From assembly GCA_910587505.1 (NCBI GenBank), contig CAJULD010000034.1:1-29432 (forward strand): 29,432 bases of DNA. The letters run 5' to 3'. Below are positions 1 to 7,485 of the stretch, piece after piece. A program made the translations under genes and the position numbers. Position 1 is the stretch's first letter. Every line of letters starts with the position of its first letter. This DNA comes from an uncultured Oscillospiraceae bacterium (GTDB taxonomy: Bacteria > Bacillota > Clostridia > Oscillospirales > Oscillospiraceae). The notes beneath the pieces were generated by a model. It was not told the origin of the DNA. It worked only from the letters and a program-made list of their open reading frames with translations, and did not search any database.

Positions 1-347
1 ACCACCTCGCCCAGCAGCTCGGCGAACTTGGCGGCGTGCTCGGCCTCCTCGTAAGCGGCCTTCTCCCAGTACAGGCCGATCTCGGGATAGCCCTCGCGGT
101 GCGCCACGCGGGCCATGGCCAGATACATGCCCACCTCGGAGCACTCGCCGTTGAAGTTGGCGCGCAGGCCGTCGATGATCCGCTCGTCAACGCCCCTGGC
201 AACGCCGACCACATGCTCGGCAGCCCAGGTCATCTCACCCTTCTGCTCGGTGAACTTCGCACCGGGGACGCCGCACTGGGGGCACTTCTCGGGAGGAACA
301 TCGCCCTCATGAACATAACCGCAGACAGGGCAAACCCACTTCTTCAT
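1..347 (-). CDS. Reverse rubrerythrin / NADH peroxidase-type protein (3' part missing)
   Basis: The first 115 codons of a minus-strand gene are present; the C-terminus lies beyond the left window edge. The protein opens with a rubredoxin-like zinc-ribbon/iron site (CPVC at residues 6-9, CPQC at 22-25). A ferritin-like four-helix region follows, with the ECSEVGMY segment and an EEAEHA motif that would supply di-iron ligands. A rubredoxin module placed before the ferritin-like domain is the reverse-rubrerythrin order, known in clostridia for reducing H2O2 and O2 with NADH-derived electrons. The start is the ATG at 345-347, with GGAG at 357-360 just upstream. It lies 61 bp downstream of perR on the same strand. 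The gap holds only a 5-bp hairpin with a four-base loop, so the two genes probably form an operon. Family assignment is confident; the exact subfamily is inferred from domain order. Confidence 0.88.
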   Translation of the reverse strand, partial: MKKWVCPVCGYVHEGDVPPEKCPQCGVPGAKFTEQKGEMTWAAEHVVGVARGVDERIIDGLRANFNGECSEVGMYLAMARVAHREGYPEIGLYWEKAAYEEAEHAAKFAELLGEV

Positions 348-408
348 AGTAAAAATCTCCTTTTCAATCTTATTTCCTGAATCATTTTATAGACGCCTTC
401 CGGCGTAG

Positions 409-792
409 CTAACATATTTCACGACTCCGGCGGCAGTCCGGGCACACGCCCCGGTATACCACCGCGCAGTCCTCCAGCAGGAAGCCTCCGCTTTCGCAGG
501 GACGGCCCACCTCCACCGCCGGGAGATCCGCCACCGCGCCGCACAGGCGGCAGCGGGCATGGCTGTGGGGCTGCATTTCTCCGTCGTAGCGGCTGTCGCC
601 CCCGGCCAGGTCCAGACGAAGAATCTTTCCCTCCTCCGCCATCCGGGACAGCACCCGGTAGACCGTGGAACGGCTGATGGCAGGGTGACTCCGGTGGACG
701 CGGTCATAGACCATCGCAGCGGTGGGATGCGTCCCCATTTCGCAAAGCGTGTGGTGAATGATCTCTTTTTGCACGGTGTTTCTGTCCGCCAT
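409..792 (-). CDS. perR: Fur-family peroxide-type repressor (PerR-like), short N-terminus
   Basis: 127-aa winged-helix metalloregulator. The HTH region (about residues 20-58) contains HPTAAMVYDRV and STVYRVL. The dimerisation domain has RYD (D70), HSH (H76, H78), CRLC (81-84) and CPDC (117-120), the four cysteines of the structural zinc site. The position matching the regulatory-site acidic residue is Asp (D89 in VADL), as in PerR; Fur proteins usually have Glu there. H22 in HPTA matches the oxidation-sensitive His of Bacillus PerR. The protein starts directly at the second helix and lacks about 15 N-terminal residues found in typical 140-150-aa members. No earlier in-frame start is supported: AAGGAG at 801-806 sits 8 nt before this ATG. 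The neighbouring rubrerythrin gene is a classic PerR target, and a palindrome at the promoter suggests autoregulation. Fur-family membership is certain; PerR identity is inferred. Confidence 0.85.
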   Translation of the reverse strand: MADRNTVQKEIIHHTLCEMGTHPTAAMVYDRVHRSHPAISRSTVYRVLSRMAEEGKILRLDLAGGDSRYDGEMQPHSHARCRLCGAVADLPAVEVGRPCESGGFLLEDCAVVYRGVCPDCRRSREIC

Positions 793-807
793 GGGTCTAA
801 CTCCTTA

Positions 808-824
808 TTGGGATTAAATCCTAA
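808..824. promoter_or_regulatory. Candidate PerR operator (17-bp inverted repeat)
   Basis: The sequence TTGGGATTAAATCCTAA has half-sites pairing at 7 of 8 positions around a central A. It lies between the -10 element and the Shine-Dalgarno of perR, over the expected transcription start. The size matches the 7-1-7 type boxes of Fur/PerR repressors, but the core bases differ from the Bacillus PerR box. Assignment to PerR is inferred from position only. Confidence 0.5.
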
Positions 825-828
825 AAAG

Positions 829-857
829 AATATACCCTATACGGAGGAAAAAGTCAA
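829..857 (-). promoter_or_regulatory. Sigma-A promoter of perR-rubrerythrin
   Basis: Read on the minus strand: -35 TTGACT (852-857), a 17-bp spacer, and -10 TATATT (829-834). Transcription would begin near 822, inside the adjacent palindrome and about 30 nt before the perR ATG. Confidence 0.72.
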
Positions 858-883
858 GTGAACTTTTTGTGAACGGAAACGGA

Positions 884-920
884 CCGCCGCCTTGTAAAGC
901 GGCGGGTTTTGTGATATACT
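884..920 (+). promoter_or_regulatory. Promoter with -35 in a hairpin loop, ahead of the small-protein/CPBP cluster
   Basis: -35 TTGTAA (892-897), 17-bp spacer, extended -10 TGATATACT with TATACT at 915-920. The -35 lies in the loop of a 7-bp inverted repeat (CCGCCGC at 884-890, GCGGCGG at 899-905) followed by GTTTT. The repeat could therefore also end antisense transcription. The promoter diverges from perR. Confidence 0.55.
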
Positions 921-956
921 CCCTCTGAACCATTTCTGCGGCAGGAGGAGCGCTTT

Positions 957-1118
957 ATGGAGGTTGTGTACTATACGGTTAATACCATTAACGGCGACTA
1001 CGCCTGGCTGACCAGCGACAGCGGGGTGGAGAACCAGGTGGCCATGTTCCTGCTGCCGGAGGGGACGGACGTGGGCAGCAGGCTGAAGTGGGAGAATTTT
1101 GAGTGGAGCCTGACATGA
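957..1118 (+). CDS. Small conserved-type protein, DUF3006-like pattern (53 aa)
   Basis: A 53-codon frame with an ATG at 957 and AGGAGG at 943-948 about 8 nt upstream. The stop overlaps the next gene's ATG (ATGA at 1115-1118), a mark of a real, translationally coupled gene. The protein has no membrane segment or cysteine. Its pattern, GDYAWL, then a short acidic turn, then LLPEG, then WENFEW, resembles the short beta-rich DUF3006 proteins common in Firmicutes. The function of that family is unknown. Coupling to the CPBP/IMPase gene suggests co-expression but does not reveal a role. The assignment rests on my recall of the family pattern. Confidence 0.68.
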   Translation: MEVVYYTVNTINGDYAWLTSDSGVENQVAMFLLPEGTDVGSRLKWENFEWSLT

Positions 1119-2677
1119 GCGGCGGGAGCAGGGGGGAGACGCAGGCGGCTCACCCGGGGATCCTCGGATGGATCCTCGCAGTCTATCTGATCTCCTTTGG
1201 CTGCTATGTCCCTATGCTGCTGGAACGCTCCGGGGTGAAAATTCCTGGAGGCCTGCTGACGCTGCGGTATGGCTTTGTGCTGGCCCCGGCGCTGGTCTCC
1301 GCGGTATTCCTGCTGGGGGAGCGCGGCTTGCGGCCGTGGCTGCGTCAGAGCTTCAAGGCTGTTTCGCTGAAAGAGGCGGCGGTCTGCCTTCTTGCCGCGC
1401 TTCTCGGCATCATGGTCACAGCGGCCTGTTCCCGGCCGGGAGAGGCGGATCTGTTTCGCGCTGCGTATCCCTCCACGGCGGCGCTGGCGGCGGGCTGCGT
1501 CTATCTGTTCGCCACCGCGGTGGTCGAGGAGGCGGCGTGGAGGGGATTCCTCTTCCGGCGCGTAGCCGCCGGCAGGGGCGTATTGACACGGGCGGGGCTG
1601 TCGGGCGTGATCTGGGCGGTCTGGCACATCCCCATGTGGACGATCCGCAATGCTTTGGGGCTGGCTGATATCGTTCCGCTGCTGATCTGGGCGGTCCTGA
1701 TCTCCATCGTTTTAGGGATCTTCTTTGATTCATTCGGGAATGTACTTTCCGCCGCTCTGCTGCACGCGGTATTTAATGTGTGCTTTTTGGCGCCCATACA
1801 ATATAATATTGCCCTCCTGCTTCTGAGCGTTTTCACGGGAGGGATCCTGAAAAAGCGAGCCGGGGCGGATCCCGCGCAGGGGGCGCCCGGCGAATGGAGA
1901 AAGGGAGTTACTATGCTGGAAGAAATCATCGCGATTGTCCGGCAGGCGGGGGAGATCGTTCTCTCCGCCCACGACATTGCGGCCCGGACCCACGAGAAGA
2001 CCTCCGCCGCCGACCTGGTGACGGAGTACGATCTGGCGGTGGAGAATTTTCTGAAGGAAAAGCTGCCGCCGCTGGTTCCGGGGTCTATTTTCTTTGGTGA
2101 GGAGGAGGCGGAAAACGCGGATCCCACCTGCGGGTGGGCCTTCATCGTGGACCCCATCGACGGCACCACCAATTTTGTCCGGGGGATGAAGCAGAGCGCC
2201 ATTTCCGTGGCCCTGGCCCATGACGGCGCAGTGGAGTGCGCCGTGGTGTACGACCCGTTCAAAAACGAGCTGTTTTCCGCCCGGCGGGGCGGCGGCGCGT
2301 TTCTCAACGGCAGTCCCATTCATGTCAGCGCTCTGCCCCTCGACCGGGGCGTGTTCGGCATGGGCACCGCCATCTACCGCCGGGAGTATCTGGAGCCCAC
2401 CCTGCGCCTGACGGAGCAGCTGTTCCGGCGCAGCTGCGATTTTCGCCGCATGGGAGCGGCGGCGCTGGACCTGTGCGCCGTGGCCTGCGGCCGGACGGAG
2501 CTGTTTTTTGAGTACAGCCTGTGTCCCTGGGATCACGCGGCGGGGGCGCTGGTGCTTACGGAGGCCGGTGGCTTTGCCTGCACTCTGACGGGAGAGCCCC
2601 TTTCCCTGACGGACCGGTGCAGCGTGTGGGCCAGCAACCGGGTAAACAAAGACCTGCTCAGAGAGCTGGAGGTATGA
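1115..2677 (+). CDS. CPBP intramembrane protease fused in frame to inositol monophosphatase-family phosphatase
   Basis: One uninterrupted 520-codon frame. The first about 255 residues are a multi-pass CPBP (Abi) membrane protease with its three motifs: EEAAWR (138-143), HIPMW (from H171) and HAVFN (from H217). The remainder is a complete 254-aa inositol monophosphatase-family domain, with GEEEAE, the metal site DPIDGTTNF and the C-terminal WDHAAG motif. The join is a short hydrophilic linker after the last membrane helix, so the phosphatase would sit in the cytosol. The two families are normally separate proteins. The internal ATG at 1913 has its own Shine-Dalgarno, so a free phosphatase may also be made. 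I chose ATG 1115 over GTG 1103 because it couples to the upstream stop and has TGGAG 6 nt ahead. Domain calls are firm; whether the fusion protein is the real product is open. Confidence 0.82.
   Translation: MSGGSRGETQAAHPGILGWILAVYLISFGCYVPMLLERSGVKIPGGLLTLRYGFVLAPALVSAVFLLGERGLRPWLRQSFKAVSLKEAAVCLLAALLGIMVTAACSRPGEADLFRAAYPSTAALAAGCVYLFATAVVEEAAWRGFLFRRVAAGRGVLTRAGLSGVIWAVWHIPMWTIRNALGLADIVPLLIWAVLISIVLGIFFDSFGNVLSAALLHAVFNVCFLAPIQYNIALLLLSVFTGGILKKRAGADPAQGAPGEWRKGVTMLEEIIAIVRQAGEIVLSAHDIAARTHEKTSAADLVTEYDLAVENFLKEKLPPLVPGSIFFGEEEAENADPTCGWAFIVDPIDGTTNFVRGMKQSAISVALAHDGAVECAVVYDPFKNELFSARRGGGAFLNGSPIHVSALPLDRGVFGMGTAIYRREYLEPTLRLTEQLFRRSCDFRRMGAAALDLCAVACGRTELFFEYSLCPWDHAAGALVLTEAGGFACTLTGEPLSLTDRCSVWASNRVNKDLLRELEV
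1901..1915 (+). promoter_or_regulatory. Internal ribosome binding site and ATG for a free IMPase
   Basis: AAGGGAG at 1901-1907 lies 5 nt before the in-frame ATG at 1913-1915. That ATG is where inositol monophosphatase homology begins (MLEEIIAIVR). Initiation here would give a normal-length 254-aa phosphatase without the membrane part. Confidence 0.6.
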
Positions 2678-2680
2678 CCT

Positions 2681-3178
2681 ATGGCGTATATCCTTGCCAT
2701 TATCGCATGCGTGGCCGCGGATCAGGCGGTGAAATATTACGTGGTTTCCCATCTGGCCCTGTATGAGAGCGCGCCGCTGATTCCCGGCTTTATGGAGCTG
2801 CTCCACATCCGGAATACCGGCGGCGGCTTTTCCATTCTGGCGGGGCATACCTGGATACTGACGGTACTGACGGCGGTGCTGATGGCGGGCGTTGCGGCGG
2901 CACTGGTGAAGAAGGTCTTCGCCCATCCGCTGGCCATGTGGACGCTGACGGCCATTCTGGGCGGCGGACTGGGAAATCTCGTTGACCGGGTGCGGCTGGG
3001 ATATGTGGTGGACATGTTCAATTTCCAGTTTATGCGCTACCCGGTGTTTAACGTGGCGGACATTCTGGTGGTCTGCGGGACCGTCGGATTTGCCGTCTAT
3101 TACCTGCTGCTCCACGACAGGGAAGCGAAGGGAAAGGAGCCGGAGCATGGAACCGATCTGCCTGACGGCGAGCGCTGA
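2681..3178 (+). CDS. lspA: Lipoprotein signal peptidase (signal peptidase II)
   Basis: 165-aa four-helix membrane aspartyl protease that cleaves the signal peptide of diacylglyceryl-modified prolipoproteins. The conserved blocks are visible: NTGGGFSI (45-52), GNLVDRVRLGYVVD (98-111) and FNVADI (123-128). The catalytic Asp pair is D111 and D127. Length is normal for the family. The start is ATG 2681, 3 nt after the upstream stop. The 3' end overlaps the next gene by 32 nt; the lspA-then-pseudouridine-synthase order is widespread in Firmicutes. A substrate is encoded in this window (DUF4349 lipoprotein at 11985). Confidence 0.95.
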   Translation: MAYILAIIACVAADQAVKYYVVSHLALYESAPLIPGFMELLHIRNTGGGFSILAGHTWILTVLTAVLMAGVAAALVKKVFAHPLAMWTLTAILGGGLGNLVDRVRLGYVVDMFNFQFMRYPVFNVADILVVCGTVGFAVYYLLLHDREAKGKEPEHGTDLPDGER

Positions 3179-4064
3179 GGACGGAGGGACCCGGCTGGAC
3201 AGTTTTCTGTCCGCCGCTCTGCCGGAGCTGACCCGCTCCGCCGCCGCGCGGCTCATCGAGACCGGGCAGGTGCTGATAAATGGCCGGGCCGCAGTCAAAA
3301 GCTGCCGTCTTTCCGGGGGAGAGGAGATTTCCGTTGCCCTGCCGGACCCGGAGCCCGTGGAGGCCCTGCCACAGGATATCCCGCTGGATGTGGTGTATGA
3401 GGACGGCGACGTGATCGTGGTCAACAAACCGGCGGGGCTGGTGGTTCACCCCGCGCCGGGCCATCCGGACGGCACCCTGGTCAACGCTCTGCTCCACCAC
3501 TGCGGGGACAGCCTCAGCGGCGTGGGGGGCGCGCTGCGGCCCGGCATTGTCCACCGCATCGATCGGGATACCAGCGGCCTGATTATTGCGGCCAAGAACG
3601 ACGCCGCTCATCAGGCGCTCTCCGCCCAGCTTCAGGATCACACCCTGGCCCGGACCTATGAGGCGGTGGTGGTGGGAAGTCTCCGGGAGGACGGCGGCAC
3701 TGTGGACGCACCCATCGGGCGGTGCCCCACAGACCGGAAAAAGATGGCGGTCACGGACCGGGGCGGCAGGCGGGCCGTGACCCACTGGGAGGCGCTGGAG
3801 CGCTTCCCGGGCTATACCCACGTCCGCTGCCGTCTGGAGACGGGGAGAACCCACCAGATCCGGGTGCATATGGCCTATATCGGCCACCCCATCTATGGGG
3901 ACACGGTATATGGCGCGAAAAAGCCTGTACCGGGGCTGACCGGCCAGTGCCTGCACGCGGTGGGGCTGCGGTTTGTTCATCCCCGGAGAGGGGAGATTGT
4001 GGAACTGAGCTGCCCGCTCAGCGGGGAGTTTCTTTTTTTGCTGGAAAAGCTTCGCCGGCTGTAA
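3147..4064 (+). CDS. rluD: RluA/RluD-family 23S rRNA pseudouridine synthase
   Basis: 305 aa. An N-terminal S4 RNA-binding domain (about 16-65, TRLDSFLSAALPELTRS) is followed by the catalytic domain carrying HRIDRDTSGL (136-145). D139 is the expected nucleophile. TGRTHQIRVHMAYIGHPIYGD is the usual C-terminal signature. Such enzymes isomerise uridines in 23S rRNA; the precise target cannot be read from sequence. The frame stays open upstream to 2982, but that part overlaps lspA. ATG 3147 has AAGGAG at 3134-3139 seven nt ahead and begins the homologous region. It overlaps lspA by 32 nt, so co-translation is likely. Confidence 0.93.
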   Translation: MEPICLTASAEDGGTRLDSFLSAALPELTRSAAARLIETGQVLINGRAAVKSCRLSGGEEISVALPDPEPVEALPQDIPLDVVYEDGDVIVVNKPAGLVVHPAPGHPDGTLVNALLHHCGDSLSGVGGALRPGIVHRIDRDTSGLIIAAKNDAAHQALSAQLQDHTLARTYEAVVVGSLREDGGTVDAPIGRCPTDRKKMAVTDRGGRRAVTHWEALERFPGYTHVRCRLETGRTHQIRVHMAYIGHPIYGDTVYGAKKPVPGLTGQCLHAVGLRFVHPRRGEIVELSCPLSGEFLFLLEKLRRL

Positions 4065-4073
4065 GGCTTCTTT

Positions 4074-4181
4074 GCCGCCCCTGCGGGGCGGCAGGGCAAA
4101 ATGATCTGATCTGATTCCTTCGGGGCCAGGCCCCCTTGCGCGCGCACCTCCGGTTACCTTTCCCGCGCGGGAAAAGTAACC
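4074..4181. repeat. Cluster of intergenic palindromes (REP-like?)
   Basis: Three inverted repeats occur in 108 bp. First, GCCGCCCC (4074-4081) and GGGGCGGC (4085-4092) around TGC. Second, GGGGCC (4122-4127) and GGCCCC (4129-4134). Third, a 30-bp near-perfect palindrome at 4152-4181 with arms GGTTACCTTTCCCGC and GCGGGAAAAGTAACC and a single mismatch. None has a following T-run, so none is a standard terminator, although the first hairpin starts 9 nt after the rluD stop. The set resembles dispersed palindromic repeats, but copy number cannot be seen in this window. Confidence 0.5.
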
Positions 4182-4189
4182 CCCTCCCC

Positions 4190-4218
4190 TTGCAAACGAA
4201 GCGCAAACTTGTTATAAT
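4190..4218 (+). promoter_or_regulatory. Sigma-A promoter of mutL-miaA-hfq
   Basis: -35 TTGCAA (4190-4195), 17-bp spacer, consensus -10 TATAAT (4213-4218). It lies 40 bp before the mutL ATG and directly after the palindrome cluster. Confidence 0.7.
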
Positions 4219-4258
4219 TTTGTAAAACCTCTGAAAAACAGGAAAGGAGACCGGCCCT

Positions 4259-6166
4259 ATGCCCCATATCCGGCAGCTTTCTCCCCACGTGGCGGACCTG
4301 ATCGCCGCCGGCGAGGTCGTGGAGCGCCCCGCCAGCGTGGTCAAGGAACTGGTTGAAAACGCCATAGACGCCGGAGCCACCGCCGTGGTGGTGGAGCTCC
4401 GGAGCGGCGGCATGTCCCTCATCCGGGTCACCGACAACGGCTGCGGCATTGCGCCGGACGAGCTGCCCACCGCCTTCCTGCGGCACGCCACCAGCAAGCT
4501 CCGGGAGGCGGGCGACCTGGCGGCCATCGGGACCCTGGGCTTCCGGGGGGAGGCGCTGGCCGCCATTTCCGCCGTCAGCCGCCTGGACGTGTACTCCCGC
4601 CGGAAGGGGGAGCAGCTGGGCGCGTCCCTCCATCTGGAGGGCGGCGTCCCCGGCCCCGTAGAGGAAGCGGGCTGCCCGGAGGGCTCCACCTTTGCGGTCC
4701 GGGATCTCTTTTACAATACGCCCGCCCGCCTGAAATTCATGAAAAGCGACAGCGCGGAGGCGTCCGCCGCCTCCGCGCTGATTGCCCAGATTGCCCTGAG
4801 CCATCCGGAGGTGTCCATCCGGTATCTCCGGGACGGGAAGGAGGAGCTCCATACGCCCGGAGACGGCAGGCTCCTCTCCGCCATCTATGCCGCGCGGGGC
4901 CGGGACTTTGCCCTGTGCCTGAGGGAGGTGGACGGGGGCGGCGAGGGCATCGCGGTCCGGGGCTATGTCACCGAGCCGCTGGCGGGCCGGGGAAACCGGG
5001 CCATGCAGACCTTCTTCTGCTGCGGCCGGATCATCAGGTCCGCCCTGCTGACCACCGCCCTGGAGGAGGCCTACGACAACCGGCAGATGAAGGGCAGGTA
5101 CCCCGGCTGCGTCCTTCACATCGACCTGCCGCCCCATCTGGTGGACGTGAACGTCCACCCCGCCAAGACGGTGGTGAAATTTGTCAACGAGCGGGCGCTG
5201 TTTTCCGCCGTGCATCACACTGTGAAGGATGCCCTGGACGGTCCGGCGGCGGCTCCGGTTCAGGCTGCCTCCGCGCCGGCGCAGGTGTCTTCCGCACCGG
5301 CCGGCCGGCCTGTTTCCGGCGGGCCCCGGCCCCGTTCCGGCTTTTTCCAGACCATGGACGCCCGGACCTTCCGGGAGAAGGCCGCCTCCCATCCGGGAGA
5401 AATCCGAATCACCGGCTCCGAGCAGAGGGGCGCTCTGGCATTTCATGACGTCGTGCAGCCTCCCGGTCCCCGCCGCCGTCCGACGGAGCCGGACCGGCCG
5501 GTTGCCGCGCATACCGGCGCGCCGACGGAGCCCCCGCGGAATCCCCCGTGTCCGGAGCCGGAATCTCCGCCGCCGGAGCAGCTGGCGCTGGAGTCCGGAC
5601 CGGCCCCCTGGCGGTTCGCCGGGGAGGTGCTGCACACGTACATCATTGCCGAGGATGGCAGCGACGTGTGGCTGATCGACAAGCACGCAGCCCACGAGCG
5701 GATGAACTTTGACCGCCTGAAGGCCAACGCCGTTCCCGTCATGCGCCAGCAGCTTCTGGCCCCCCAGGCGGTGGACCTGCCGGGGGAGCAGTACGCCGCT
5801 TTGCTGGAGAATCTTCCCCTTCTGGAGGAATTCGGGTTTGAGGCGGAGGACTTCGGCGCCGGATGCCTGATGATCCGGGGGATTCCCTCCGATCTGGACG
5901 CCGGACTGGTAAGAGAAACACTGGAGGAGCTGGGGGAAAAGCTGCTGACAGCCGGCAGCGCGGACCCCGCCGCCGCCCGGGACGCGATGCTGCACACCAT
6001 GGCCTGCAAGGCGTCCATCAAGGGCGGCTGGACCTCCGACCCGGAAGAGCTGAAGGTCCTGATTGCCAGGGTCCAGAGCGGAGAGATACAGTATTGTCCC
6101 CACGGACGGCCCGTCAGGGTGAAGCTTTCCAGGTACGAGCTGGAAAAAATGTTCAAACGGGCGTAG
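4259..6166 (+). CDS. mutL: DNA mismatch repair protein MutL (endonuclease type)
   Basis: 635 aa. The N-terminal GHKL ATPase carries ELVENAIDAGA (30-40, with catalytic Glu and Asn), DNGCGI (59-64), ATSK (77-80) and GFRGEAL (94-100). A Pro/Ala-rich linker (about 330-450) leads to the C-terminal dimerisation and nuclease domain, with DKHAAHERMNFD from D474, ACKASIKGG, and CPHGRP from C613. The first and last of these match the metal-binding nuclease of MutL from bacteria lacking MutH. Two positions vary from the common motif: Lys in place of Gln, and a final Asp in place of Glu. It nicks the new strand after MutS recognises a mismatch. No mutS lies upstream here. ATG 4259 has AAAGGAG at 4243-4249. 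Confidence 0.96.
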   Translation: MPHIRQLSPHVADLIAAGEVVERPASVVKELVENAIDAGATAVVVELRSGGMSLIRVTDNGCGIAPDELPTAFLRHATSKLREAGDLAAIGTLGFRGEALAAISAVSRLDVYSRRKGEQLGASLHLEGGVPGPVEEAGCPEGSTFAVRDLFYNTPARLKFMKSDSAEASAASALIAQIALSHPEVSIRYLRDGKEELHTPGDGRLLSAIYAARGRDFALCLREVDGGGEGIAVRGYVTEPLAGRGNRAMQTFFCCGRIIRSALLTTALEEAYDNRQMKGRYPGCVLHIDLPPHLVDVNVHPAKTVVKFVNERALFSAVHHTVKDALDGPAAAPVQAASAPAQVSSAPAGRPVSGGPRPRSGFFQTMDARTFREKAASHPGEIRITGSEQRGALAFHDVVQPPGPRRRPTEPDRPVAAHTGAPTEPPRNPPCPEPESPPPEQLALESGPAPWRFAGEVLHTYIIAEDGSDVWLIDKHAAHERMNFDRLKANAVPVMRQQLLAPQAVDLPGEQYAALLENLPLLEEFGFEAEDFGAGCLMIRGIPSDLDAGLVRETLEELGEKLLTAGSADPAAARDAMLHTMACKASIKGGWTSDPEELKVLIARVQSGEIQYCPHGRPVRVKLSRYELEKMFKRA

Positions 6167-6194
6167 CGCCCGGTGGAGGCGAAAGGAGCGCGGC

Positions 6195-7139
6195 ATGCAG
6201 CCACAGGTTCTCTGCGTCGTCGGTCCGACGGCCTGCGGCAAGACGAAAATGGGCGTTTTGCTGGCAAAGCGCTTTGGCGGCGAGGTGGTCAGCGTTGACT
6301 CCATGCAGATTTACCGGGGGATGACCATCGGCTCCGCCGCCCCGACGGAGGCGGAAATGGAGGGCGTTCCCCATCATATGGTGGGGGTGGCCGACCCCCG
6401 GGAGAGCTGGTCCGTGGCCCGCTATGCGGAGGTGGCGGACCGGTGCGTGCAGGAGATTTTGGGAAGAGGGCGGCTCCCCGTACTGGTAGGAGGGACGGGG
6501 CTGTATCTGGATGCCGTCATAACGGGGCGGCGGTTTGCCCCCGGCGCGTCCGGCGGGGCAGTCCGCCGGGAGCTGGAGCGGGAGCTGGAGGAGAAGGGAG
6601 TCGCCCCTCTGCTGGAGCAGCTGCGGGCGGTGGACCCCCTGTCTGCGGAGAGGCTCCATCCCGCGGACACCAGACGCATTGTCAGGGCGCTGGAGGTCTA
6701 CCGGGAGACGGGGGAGCCCATTTCCCGGCATAACGCCGCGACCCGGGCCCAGCCTCCCCGGTACGCTCCCCACTATATCGGCCTTGCCTTCCGGGACCGG
6801 GAGGATATGAAGGCCATGATCGACCGGCGGGTGGAGGGGATGCTGGCCGCGGGCCTTACGGAGGAGGTGCGCGCCCTCCTGGCCGCGGGCGTCCCCCGGA
6901 CCGCCACCGCTTTCCAGGCCATCGGGTATAAGGAGCTGCTTCCCACCCTGGAGGGCGGAACGGAGCTCCGGGACGCCGTGGAGGAAATCAGGCTCCGGTC
7001 CCGGCAGTATGCCAGGCGGCAGCTGACCTGGCTGAGGAGGAATCCTGACATACGCTGGATTTATTGGGAAAAAGAACGGAATTTTGCCGCCGCTCTCCAA
7101 ATTGCGACAGAAATCCTCACTGCCCAGGGGCTACAATAG
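6195..7139 (+). CDS. miaA: tRNA dimethylallyltransferase
   Basis: 314 aa, normal length. It adds a dimethylallyl group to N6 of A37 in tRNAs reading codons that begin with U. Visible features: P-loop GPTACGKT (10-17), DSMQIYRGMTIGSAAPT (substrate Asp and Thr region), VGGTGLYLDA, and the C-terminal tRNA-binding RSRQYARRQLTWLRR. It begins 28 nt after mutL with GAAAGGAG upstream of ATG 6195. The order mutL-miaA-hfq is a classic conserved cluster. Confidence 0.96.
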   Translation: MQPQVLCVVGPTACGKTKMGVLLAKRFGGEVVSVDSMQIYRGMTIGSAAPTEAEMEGVPHHMVGVADPRESWSVARYAEVADRCVQEILGRGRLPVLVGGTGLYLDAVITGRRFAPGASGGAVRRELERELEEKGVAPLLEQLRAVDPLSAERLHPADTRRIVRALEVYRETGEPISRHNAATRAQPPRYAPHYIGLAFRDREDMKAMIDRRVEGMLAAGLTEEVRALLAAGVPRTATAFQAIGYKELLPTLEGGTELRDAVEEIRLRSRQYARRQLTWLRRNPDIRWIYWEKERNFAAALQIATEILTAQGLQ

Positions 7140-7209
7140 TCCCTGGGGGACAAGCCGCCGTCAGGCGCATGTCTGCCCCGCAATAAAAGCAAAAGAGAGG
7201 TAGACAACC

Positions 7210-7446
7210 ATGAGCAAATCACCAAACCTGCAAGACGTATTCCTGGCTTCCGCCCGGCGGAACGAGACTCCGGTTACGGTATTCCTGATGAACGGCTTCC
7301 AGATGCGGGGCGTCATCACCGGCTTTGATTCCTTTACCGTGGTCCTCACCGCCGAAGGCAAGCAGAACCTGATTTACAAGCACGCCATTTCCACCGTCAG
7401 TCCGGCGCGGACCGTGGATCTGGCGGAATGGGAGGACACCCTGTAA
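7210..7446 (+). CDS. hfq: RNA chaperone Hfq
   Basis: 78 aa. The Sm1 region (LQDVFLASARRNETPVTVFL) and Sm2 region (LIYKHAISTVSPAR, with the YKHA motif) of the hexameric Sm-like fold are clear. Hfq binds A/U-rich RNA and pairs small RNAs with mRNAs; in Firmicutes its role is often weaker. The protein has only a short tail after the Sm core. GAGAGG at 7195-7200 precedes ATG 7210. It lies 70 bp downstream of miaA with no terminator between, so it is probably co-transcribed. Confidence 0.95.
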   Translation: MSKSPNLQDVFLASARRNETPVTVFLMNGFQMRGVITGFDSFTVVLTAEGKQNLIYKHAISTVSPARTVDLAEWEDTL

Positions 7447-7485
7447 CCGGCAGCCGGTCCGCCCCGGAGAGAGAGAACGTACATC

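Noticed and set aside
4210..4226. WalR-like match (TGTTAT-N5-TGTAAA) before mutL
   Set aside because: It overlaps the TATAAT of the mutL promoter, so AT-rich promoter bases alone explain it. mutL is not an expected WalR target.
4154..6304. 716-codon minus-strand frame opposite mutL
   Set aside because: Shadow of mutL. The product is low-complexity Gly/Arg/Gln-rich with no ribosome site.
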